A stretch of 16,583 nt of DNA, taken from NCBI GenBank assembly GCA_900169235.1, contig FWCC01000692.1, positions 1-16,583 of the forward strand, read 5' to 3'. The position numbers and the translations under genes are program-made. Origin of the DNA: Zarea fungicola (lineage: Eukaryota; Ascomycota; Sordariomycetes; Hypocreales; Cordycipitaceae). The first letter of the stretch is position 1; every line of letters begins with the position of its first letter. The notes beneath the pieces were generated by a model that was not told the origin of the DNA, made no database searches, and saw only the letters and a list, made by a program, of their open reading frames with translations. Shown piece after piece: positions 8,456 through 16,583 of the stretch.

Positions 8456-9157
8456 GTTTTCGGTGTAGCAAATTCTTTTGGGATCTTTGCTCATTCCACC
8501 TGTATTATCTATTTCCGCCACTCCCCCCCCCCCCCCCCCNNTACCCCCCCCCTTTTTTTTTTTCTCTGTCTTCCTGTTATGTTACTCTGGGCTTTTGGGG
8601 ATTTGGTGGGTGAAACGCGCAGATCTTTTTTTATGTGCCCTATGGTTGATTTGAAAAAGCATGGGAAGGGAGTTTCCGCGGCGTATTTTTCTTCTTGCTT
8701 TTATGTATTGCTCAATTTTGCGTGTGTAATGTCGAACCAGATATAAAAAATAATCATGACGCTCACCATTTGAACCAGGGTGTCGGCCCATGCCTGGCCT
8801 TGTTAAGAGGCTTAATTCTCATCTATGGAGTCGGATGTTTTGTTATCGGAATTGCAGATGACTTTTGCGGGGGTGGAACAAGCTAATTACACCTAGCTAG
8901 TGCAGAGCGCCACTACTCCAAAATAACAGCCTTATTAAAATTATCAATACCAGAAAAAAAGTATTTCTCACAAGTACCATAGATAGCTTTGCAATCATTG
9001 CCAAAGCCTATAAAAAGAACGATTAAGCTCATTCTTGCTTGATTGCCAATCAAGCCCGCTTGACTTCAGCACTTTGTCGCACCTTCGTCCAGGACAGGCT
9101 GCGTTTCTTTACCACCTCCCCTGGTGGGTCTGGTCATTATTCCTTACGAAGATGGCA
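8456..9157. other. 3' flank of glutaredoxin gene, with homopolymers and an assembly gap
   Basis: Contains C runs at 8523-8539 and 8544-8552, two undetermined bases (8540-8541) and a T run at 8553-8563. After that the DNA is AT-rich with only short, unconvincing frames. The rightmost part abuts the ABC transporter relic. Confidence 0.5.
8523..8563. repeat. Poly-C / poly-T tract with NN gap
   Basis: Seventeen C, two N, TA, nine C, then eleven T. The two N mark a small assembly or base-calling gap in a homopolymer, so the true tract length is unknown. It lies in the 3' flank, not in coding sequence. Confidence 0.9.
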
Positions 9158-11161
9158 TCAAAATCCGCAATCGTCAGAAGCTAATGCGCCACCGATTAGA
9201 ATTGTCACATCGCAAAACTCTTCCCGGATAATGCGCTGGATGGCCGCGCTCGACATGCTGTCCACTGCAATTGTCGCCTCGCCCAAGATCAGAACAGAAT
9301 ACGTCCTGTCGAGGAGTAACGCGCGTGCCAAGTAGATGAGCTGCCACGATTTGACTACAAAGCTGATCCCGGGCACGACCGGCGGTAACGACGATGCACC
9401 ATAGCGTACCACCAGGTTATGAATCCCAATGCCGCGATCGTGTTCACCTTTCTCTGGCCAGGATGCCGGCGGCTCAACTCCATCTAAATCTTCCGTCTGT
9501 GTGTGGTGAGGCTGACGTCTCGCCCAATCGTGCGTGAGAGCATGTTGTAAAGACTTGACTAACGGTTACGCCAATGAGGACTGCCTTGATCTGGAGCGCC
9601 ATTATAAAAATAAGGCAAGTCCTGGCAGCTCTTTACCTCAGTAAACGAGCATCACATGCCACGATAGTGGCAAAGAACACGCCCAAGGAACCCGGACAGA
9701 ACGCAGGCCCTTGCTGCCCGAGGATGGGGCGTAGGCCTAGCTTGGCATTTGTTCTATCAATTTGATCATCCGCTCACGCTAAACTTCTGCTCAGCCGAAC
9801 ACTCTAATTGTATCTATTCCCCCGGCGACTGCAGTGTTCAAGCCTTGGGTGATTAGTCCATGAACTTGATGGGATGCTCTGAAATGGCAAGCAGTGTCTG
9901 ACTAAATAAGAGTAGATGATAAGAAGAGGCAGTGCTGAGAAGAGCGGTTTCCAGTGCGCAAATAAAGCTGAAAAGGGTTATGAGTTGCACTATTCTTTTC
10001 AATTGCTTAAAAGAATACCATTTCACCTACCCTGTAATTACAATGATGAAGAGCCCTACAATGTTACCAGCAAGTCGTGCAATGCTCGCGTGTTTACTGT
10101 CCATTATATACATGTCAGTCTCCAGGGTTTGCATCGTCTATCTCATTGTTATCCTGTCAATCCAGGAGAGTCAAGCCTATAGCACACCTCAGATAACTAG
10201 GTATACGCAGAGCGCTCGCGACGCATCAAGCCTTAAATGTATTAGCAAAGGTGATCTGGCCTCCAGTGCCAGCTCGGTTCCCAAAGAGAGTACAATATAT
10301 ACTCTAATGTCATAAAGAAAGGGACGAGTCACGACTTGCCCGGTACACTGCGTGAGTCGTTACGTACCGGTACTGTGCATGGCACGAGGTGCCATAGCAA
10401 TAGCAATACCTGCGGTAAGCACGCACCTGTCGCCATTTACCCAGTTATAATTAGATAGTATCGCATACTGCTCATGGTAGTGTCATTATCGCGTATCTTT
10501 TCTCTCCGCCTAGACGCTCATTCTAGCTTTTTATCTGTCGGTCGAACTGAGATCCTGATCCAATGTACAAGTGTGCAACGCTTATTCAAAACGTTCCGCA
10601 CCAAGTCACAGGAATTTTATCAGAAACAGTGCAGGTTTCAATGCAATATAGCTATGATATTATGGCCATACTTGCTAGTATAAGATTGGGTCACTCTGCA
10701 CCAGATGCTAGGATCGCAGAGGGGAGTAGGAGCCGCCAGGCCAAATGCTGGCCTCAACAGCGACCAACTGGCCTTTTCCGAATCCCACAAGACCGGTCGC
10801 TATACTTAAGCGCGTTTGGAGGAAAGACAACAGTAACGTTATGCAAGGGCAAAACCAGCAGGCAGATCCGCCTCGTGGCTTTGGCTGTGCCAAGCGTTCT
10901 CCGGAAGCAGTCCATCGGAGACTATTGCCACTCGCTTGGGCTCGTTGATATTCTTCTAAAGACGCTCGCAACTGGACCAGGAAATGCGGGCCTCGGTGAG
11001 GCAAGGAGGATGCTGTCGAATGGCCGTATGTAGCCGTTAAATAGTGAGAGAGACGAAGGCAACAGGCGCGTTGAGGCTTCCATTTCGTACACATACGTAG
11101 AGAGAGCTACAGGAGTAAACAAAACAGAACTAAGGGTCACGATCCAACTCAATAAGTTCAT
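9158..11161 (-). pseudogene. Decayed ABCC (MRP-type) ABC transporter
   Basis: Recognisable pieces of a two-domain ABCC exporter lie in correct order on the minus strand. The end of TMD1 is seen at 11161-10922 (SLSLFNGYIRPFDSILL, then PVASVFRRIS, as in 'FxSLxLFN..P...VASxxRI'). NBD1 follows at 10846-10768: LHNVTVVFPPNAL, a one-base shift, then GLVGFGKGQ, a damaged Walker A (normally GPVGSGKST). A TMD2 scrap LALEARSPLLIHL lies at 10271-10233. The pre-NBD2 linker and NBD2 start run from about 9496 to 9357 (VEPPASWPEKGEHD, then HNLVVRYGASSLPPVVPGISF). NBD2 then jumps to QLIYLARALLLD, VLILGEAT (Walker B with Gly for the catalytic-site Asp) and IQRIIREEF. The stretch with Walker A, Q-loop and signature, about 120 residues, is gone. 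Frameshifts, in-frame stops and the short distance between the NBDs show it is dead. The full family length would be about 1,300-1,500 residues. Confidence 0.85.
10379..10395. repeat. Short perfect hairpin ATGGCAC-GAG-GTGCCAT
   Basis: A 7-bp stem with a 3-nt loop lies inside the decayed transporter region, just right of a GTACCGGTAC palindrome (about 10364-10373). No role is evident; it may be chance. Confidence 0.35.
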
Positions 11162-11517
11162 GGCAATACCATTCCTCTACATTTGGTCAAGTTGGACGCC
11201 TCTCAATGTAGCCGCAGAAAAACAGGCAAATAAATGAGCCCATTCGACTCATCTGCTATTCCTACACATGCCGTTCCATTCCAAAGATCAAATCGCTATG
11301 TATCCAGCTCCACAACGCCAAACAGAAATCAAATTTTCTCTTTAAATTTCATAAGGTAAGGCTCAATTGTCTTGTTCAGTACCACCTTTTGGCTTCTTCT
11401 TTTTTCAAAGCGAGAGCGATCGCTACCCTACTCAGCGTATAATGTTATTTGTGTGAGACATACATCCGCACTCTCGAGTTTCAAAGCCACTTGTTCTTAT
11501 TGTATCGAAGTAGACTC
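11162..11517. other. Spacer between the transporter relic and the small basic-protein gene
   Basis: No gene recognised. On the minus strand this is the 3' flank of the small gene at 11518-11799, so its 3' UTR and terminator probably lie here. Further TMD1 sequence of the relic might be expected here but no match was seen. Confidence 0.4.
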
Positions 11518-11799
11518 TCAGATCCTGCCCGGTCGCATCAAAGCGTCACCGATGAGACCGCCTGGCTCGGCAAAGTTGAGGGTGCGTTTGCCATCCTTGG
11601 CGTCCTGGCGGGCGGTCGGGGGTGCCCCCATGTCCGACAGCACGCGGCGAGCCTTTTGGCGCAAGCTGCGGCGCTTGCTCTTGGCAGTGTTAGGAGAGGC
11701 GTCCTCGACAATCGCGACGACGTCTTGCTTGCTGATGGAGCAAGTGGTGGCGAAGGAGACAGTGGAGGCGGCGTCGGAGCTGGTAGATTCACGGCGCAT
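11518..11799 (-). CDS. Small basic protein of unknown function (93 aa)
   Basis: An intronless frame from ATG (11799) to TGA (11518) with the strong C-ending codon use of expressed fungal genes, unlike the AT-rich surroundings. The N-terminal half is Ser/Thr/Ala-rich and includes SKQDVVAIVEDAS. The central part is basic (AKSKRRSLRQKARRVLSDMGAPP, residues about 43-65), followed by TARQD and a Gly-rich end. There is no signal peptide, membrane segment or cysteine cluster. The pattern of a basic 'RRxSLxQKAxxVLxDxGxPPT' block resembles small uncharacterised proteins found in Hypocreales, from memory and not checked. The basic helix and RRSL phosphosite-like sequence suggest nucleic-acid or lipid contact or regulation by a basophilic kinase, but this is speculative. 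The upstream (plus-side) leader is C/T-rich on the coding strand, as expected for a 5' UTR. An in-frame TTG four codons upstream is not used. Confidence 0.75.
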   Translation of the reverse strand: MRRESTSSDAASTVSFATTCSISKQDVVAIVEDASPNTAKSKRRSLRQKARRVLSDMGAPPTARQDAKDGKRTLNFAEPGGLIGDALMRPGRI

Positions 11800-12250
11800 G
11801 TTGGGTGGCAATTGTCTCGCGTAGAACGTTGGTGGCTATAAATTCAAATGAGTCGAAAAAAGCAGTTGATGATTGAGTTTGATCCTTGGATATGGCGACA
11901 AAGGGATGGAAGCTGCTATTGTATTACAAGAAGGTGGTGAGGGAATTTTGATTGTCTGGGTTGCTGGAGGGGAGCTGAAACGGTTGAGGGGACTGCGCGC
12001 AGGCAACATGACGGACGGTGACGAGATATAATGGCTTATTAGCGCTTCTAGAAACGCACACGCACTCTGCTCTGTTAAAACGTGGCGTAGGAGGAGGCGA
12101 AGAAATTTATACAGGTTGCGCCATGGCAAATAGTAATAACTAACTAGGTTAGTCATTACGAAGAAAGTAGCCTCGGTGTGTAGGCTGAAGCACAGTGGCG
12201 TTATGTGGCAAAGCCAGACTGAGGCTGACCCCAAACATCGCGTTCATTTA
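11800..12250 (-). promoter_or_regulatory. Promoter and leader of the small basic-protein gene
   Basis: On the minus strand the 100 or so bases before the ATG at 11799 are C/T/A-rich (for example CAATCATCAACTGCTTTTTT), typical of a fungal leader. A TATA-like element (ATTTATAG, about 11838-11845) is close to the ATG, so it may be within the leader instead. No frame here looks coding. Confidence 0.4.
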
Positions 12251-13205
12251 ATGTAAACTGCAGAATATAGAGGCCATCGTTTGCAGTCAAGCCCGTCCCT
12301 GAAAAAAAAAACAGCATGGGATTATTCTCAATTACTGTTTCGTGGCCTAAACGATATCCTCAGCTTAACTCGTTGTATTTTTAAGTATATAGAATACGCC
12401 AGTACACAGAATTTGCAACGACGAAGGCAATACTCCCAACGATGGCTTGGCAGAAAATATGGATAAAAACTATGAAATCTGTTTGGATTAAATTCACTTG
12501 CGTAGTGATCGGATTTCTCATGTTCCAGCCGGCTGGCAGGCCTGTGTGCTGCCCAACTGGCCTTCAAGCGACCAAGAGAGTAAAAGCTCCGCGTATGAAT
12601 AACTCCTCCGGGGAGGTAAATTGGATAGTATATAAACAGAGGTTTAATGGAGTTAAATCTCATCTTCAACCCAGTATTGATATTCCAGGTTTGTGTGTTT
12701 ATGTTGATACTCATATTCTCTCCATATTAAACGAAAGGAGTGTAAACGGAAATGAAGAAGAGATGAAGACATACAATCATACTCAGAAGTACTTACAGTA
12801 AAGTGTCGTTTGTCGGACACTCCAACTGACTTGGCGGTCAAATTTGCCATGTTTGCTGCATAAGCAGGAGTACTTTGAGGGATATGACGGTCGACTTGAG
12901 GCGGACGCCGAAGGTTTTCCAAAACAGACGAGTAATTCTAATTAAGCGAACATTATGATATGACTTAAACTGAGGTAGCCACCGTGATTCGGCATGATAT
13001 CAGCTTTCACTGCTGCGTTCACTTTCTTTTCTATGGATATTTGTGCCTCGCTGGGTTACAAACTAATGAAGAATAATTACTACTCAGCTATTTCTGCTAT
13101 AAACCAAATTTCATCTCTGCGGCATGTCCATGCCATGTCGAGTGACGTCGAGACGCAAGGCTGTCGAGAACTTTACGGCACTACTAATGAACGTCGTGTA
13201 GATAG
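12251..13205. other. Intergenic region with one doubtful ORF
   Basis: AT-rich DNA. The plus-strand frame 12442-12801 begins with an ATG and has a basic N-terminus followed by a hydrophobic run (residues about 15-28, then FQPAGRPVCC), which loosely resembles a signal peptide, but codon use is AT-rich and no family was recognised. The minus-strand frame 12653-12922 has no known motif. Confidence 0.3.
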
Positions 13206-13247
13206 TTGTCTGGCGCCAGTGTTCTGCGTGGCCGTTCTCTACCCAAG

Positions 13248-13463
13248 TGGATGCGTAATAAATGCAATGACCGCTTCGTCCTCGCCGTGTCTAGCGTCGT
13301 CCTCGCGGTAGCCGTTGTCTTTTATTGTCAACGCTTGGTCCCGCAAAGACTGGCGACGGATTGCCCACCGGGTATATACAGCTTTGAATTTGACCAAAGG
13401 CAATTGAGTATACTCGCCACTCAGTCACTTATCGTATCAGTTAATCTGCGATTCCAACAGTGA
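13248..13463 (+). other. Open frame with one hydrophobic segment, possible membrane-protein relic
   Basis: From the ATG at about 13251, the frame gives RFVLAVSSVVLAVAVVFY, a clear hydrophobic span, then a polar tail ending at 13463. The local GC and codon use are better than the flanks. It is short, isolated and unmatched; a relic exon of a membrane protein or chance are both possible. Confidence 0.25.
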
Positions 13464-16400
13464 TATGCACACATAGTCCGGCTTGGCTGTTCAGCTGCTG
13501 TCGCTTTGGCAGTTTTGCTAAATCAAAACACGAGTATACTACGTTACACGTCGCAGATTTGCTGGCCCTAGATTGGATACTCATCACGAGTCTGAGCATT
13601 GCAAACTTATTCAAGGCGGGAGGTAGCATATCAGATGACCTCCGGCGTCAGCTAATAATAGCTTTCGTCCGAACTTTGCTCACATTGATCGCTCGCGCTT
13701 CTCATCTCCGAGTCTCATTTTGGTACTCGCTTCACACAGTCCAAATTCCTCCAATGCCTGGACAAGGGGTCTCAGGCGCTACAATGCTACGAATAACTGG
13801 TCTTGGCGTGGAATTGTCCATGGAAGCGACTTAAAATAGCTGTCTTATTTGATTCACTTGAATGAGACTACAAATTCCAATTGGGGACATGATGAAGTCT
13901 CTCATTCTAGATCAAACGATGCGGAGACTTTGGTGGGTGAAAGAGATCTCAATCTAAGATAGCAAGATGTACAAACGGCGGGAACGGGAGGGCTGCAGGC
14001 CTCAACACTCACTGGCTTTCAGTGTATCTAAACCCCGAATGGATCTAGGGTGTTGATATAAGCTTTTTAATCCTATAATATGTAGTTTCTTGTCAATTAT
14101 ATGAGTTGTTACAACATATGACAGGTAACAGGTAATGTGCGTTGATAAAGGTCTCGGCTTCTTGCGGAATATTTATCCTATTGAATGGACGGCCGTTTGA
14201 TTCAGCGCCACAGTTTCAGAAATAGAGTACTGTGCCAAACCTACAGGATCAAAAGATACTTAGTTTCTCCCTGAGAGACAGAAGTTCAGGATAAAAGTTG
14301 AGCCACAGATCGTATAGCGTATGTATTGCGCTACTGGCAAACCACACTGCGTCTGAAATTTGCGACATGGCAATTGCGACAAGGGACAACTAACTAGTTC
14401 TGTCGCGCATTTGTTCCGTCCCCGTGACAAATACCCTAGGGTAAGTGCGTGCACGGGAGAGCAAGTGTCTTGAATTTTCTTGGATTCGACCATTGATTGG
14501 GTGTGTGGTGTGAAAACTTCTGTTACATGGGGTTTTGACTCAACAACATACGATCGTGGCCAGTGCGAAATGAGACACGGGTTCCCGACACTCTGGTAGA
14601 ACAGGCCGTGCGGTAGTGACGGGAAGGCAAAAGAGAGAGATAATTTGAAACAAACCAACTGCTTTTTGGTATTTCTTTTCTACAGATGCTGTGATCATAG
14701 GAAATAGGTCCATCGCGTCTGTAAACAGACGCTGCTGCTATTGATGGCGTAGGCTTGAGTATTAGATCACTGTCATATCAACGTACCGGCCTCTTACCAG
14801 CTCCTTTAGTAGTAGCCTTGTATGATGTTACGGATTTTCAGTTCGAAGTACAACACCCCCGCGAGACTAAGAACAGTGACAGTGTGCCAGAAACAAGGGC
14901 GAGAACGTTGTACTGGAATGCGGCATGCCCTTATCGTTGTGACGGAAGTCATTCCGCGACTACGAATCCTCGCTAGGACACAAGGTTGAAAGTTGAATCA
15001 CCTGGGGCCAAGGTGCGTTTTTTCTGTCATGGGCCACGGAGTACTATTTGACTTGCGCACCAATGCTGGCAGCTACAGTTAGGATATTCTCTCTTGTTTG
15101 CTCTACGCCTAAACTCGTTGTCCCAAATTTTGGAAAAGTGGCCAAGTTGCGGTAACTAGTGCATCTAATATCTATTCACAAACTTACTGTATGTACTTCG
15201 TACTTCGTCCAGTACATCATACTGACTACCTACTAGCGCTCGTATACCCCAGGAATGGCCCATAAATAGCCAGTACCCTGGGATGTATGTACATATGTAC
15301 AACGCGCAAGACCGCCCCTGGGCGCGCTAGACATTGCGCCCGCTCCGATGCAATTCGGCGGCGCAGCTGACCTGAAGAAGGAACGGGTTGCCAGGGGCGA
15401 GACAAAGGAACTCTGAAAACAAGCTGCTGTTCTTGTGGTTCTGTGCGCTTTTGCACTGCCGTTTTACTGAAAGAGGAGACGTAGATTCCATATAGAGCCG
15501 CTTTGAGGTAAGATGTGACCTTGTATGTGCTACTGTTGCGGGAACTACTAGTACCAGAGCTTGCCGTCCTACGAGGACAAAAACCCACCCCTGCAAGGGT
15601 TATTAATATGATAATCAAGTATTGATTCCGGAGCGGGGCTTTTATGCTGTGGCACTGTCAGTGATCGGCTCTGGAGGTACCAGGCTAGGTGTCTTTTCGG
15701 CTAAAGGGCTTGTTTTCCTGAGGTAGCCACAGCCTTGTCGTTTGCTTGACTCTGTGTGTGATAGGTTGCATGTGAATGGATCAACTTCATGAAGTGTAAA
15801 TTACTCGTTTGATAGAGCAGCCCTTCTGATGAATGTGTTGTGGTTTATCAATGGTTATGGCAAAAGCACCAAACATGCAACAGAATGGCGTTCATAGCAA
15901 GACTATGGGGTTATTAGTTTGTTAGACTCGGAACTTCTACCATCCGGTGCAAGCCATGGAGATAGCGTATGGATAATGGCTTTGTCCTAAGAACAGAAAA
16001 GCCCGTCCTGTCTGTGTAAGTTGTTAGGGCCGGCATCGTTATTGATCAGTGCACTATCCGGTCGCAAAGGCAAGAAATGAGGCTTGGGCACATTGCAAGC
16101 TGCAACAGCTGGTGCTTACATAGAAGGGCAAACTTGCAAGGGTAAATATGGGCAGTTGGCGGCGCTTTGCAGAGGAGCTGATAGATGTGCCCTGCTCGCA
16201 TCGCCGTTGACTAGGTACCCAAAAACACACCGTAAACCGTTTTATCAAACCACAGTCCCGTCGCATACTGTCGGGATCCCATCTGGCTGTGCCCATGTTC
16301 CTTGTCATGTCATTAACATCATTTACTTCTTTATATATTTGAATAAAAAAAAGAAACAGAGTTGGCGGAATGTAACCGCCGGTCGCACGTGAGCCATCAC

Positions 16401-16583
16401 ATCGTCCACGTTTGTTACCCGCCGACAAGATTTCAATACAACGATAGTATTGGTGACGTTGGCGGAACTTGATCCGTCCAATAACGACAGGTTGCAAGGG
16501 AGCTTCGCTTTGTATGTACAGTTACCCACAAAAAGTCTATGGACACTCGCGACGCGACCACGCCTCTCAGAAAACTTACTACA
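13464..16583. other. Long gene-free region to the end of the window
   Basis: Over 3 kb with only short motif-free frames on both strands (for example 13460-13834 +, 14260-14658 -, 15226-15618 -, 16054-16497 -). No RNA gene, transposon protein or terminal inverted repeat was recognised. A cluster of GTAC-rich palindromes lies near 15190-15300 and a CACGTG at about 16386. It may hold upstream control DNA of a gene beyond the window. Confidence 0.4.
15248..15300. repeat. Imperfect inverted repeat and 12-bp palindrome
   Basis: CCCAGG near 15248 pairs with CCTGGG near 15277, with GGC and GCC pairing inside, giving an imperfect hairpin. It is followed by the perfect palindrome GTACATATGTAC (15289-15300). 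The nearby sequence TACTTCGTACTTCGT (about 15194) is a short tandem repeat. Function unknown. Confidence 0.3.

Noticed and set aside
8602..13942. TTTGGTGGGTGAAA present at 8602-8615 and again at 13929-13942
   Set aside because: Only 14 bases are shared and the flanks differ, so it does not support a repeat family.
12971..15731. CTGAGGTAGCCAC present near 12971 and near 15719
   Set aside because: Thirteen shared bases with unrelated flanks; chance is sufficient.
1..16583. CRISPR arrays, rRNA genes, plasmid origins and bacterial operons
   Set aside because: No spaced direct repeats, rRNA motifs or Shine-Dalgarno-linked gene runs were seen, and the spliced gene and leaders point to a fungal nuclear genome.

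Overview
This window looks like a gene-poor stretch of a filamentous ascomycete chromosome, probably a Sordariomycete such as a member of the Hypocreales. The evidence is: a short spliceosomal intron with GTAAGG donor, GCTAAC branch site and TAG acceptor; pyrimidine-rich leaders before ATGs; strong C-ending codon bias in the clear genes; large intergenic spaces; and fungal-type protein families. The taxon is an inference; no species-specific marker was recognised.

Four genes are well supported. A GNAT acetyltransferase (505-1035, +) is intronless. A PAPS-type sulfotransferase-family protein (5761-6678, +) is intronless and has a Pro/Arg/Ser/Gly P-loop near its N-terminus. A membrane-anchored monothiol glutaredoxin (7493-8455, +) has one 90-nt intron and carries an EF-hand-like acidic loop in its stalk. 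A small basic protein (11518-11799, -) of 93 residues has clear fungal coding bias but no recognised function.

The main relic is a decayed ABCC (MRP-type) ABC transporter on the minus strand, about 11161 down to 9158. Recognisable pieces lie in correct order: end of TMD1, start of NBD1, a piece of TMD2, linker and NBD2. They are broken by frameshifts, stops and a clean loss of about 120 residues that removed the NBD2 Walker A. The small gene lies just upstream of this relic on the same strand.

The rest (1-504, about 1560-5760, 6679-7492, 8456-9157, 11800-16583) holds no gene I can name. It contains a local GC-rich island, a bZIP-type inverted repeat, a pair of CACGTG boxes, homopolymer tracts with an NN assembly gap, and a few short ORFs of doubtful status. 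The genes show no sign of forming one pathway: the two transcripts at 5.7-8.5 kb are simply neighbours on the same strand. I did not find a convincing new multi-gene system. The most unusual items are the EF-hand-like loop in the glutaredoxin stalk, the dead ABCC transporter and the uncharacterised small basic protein.
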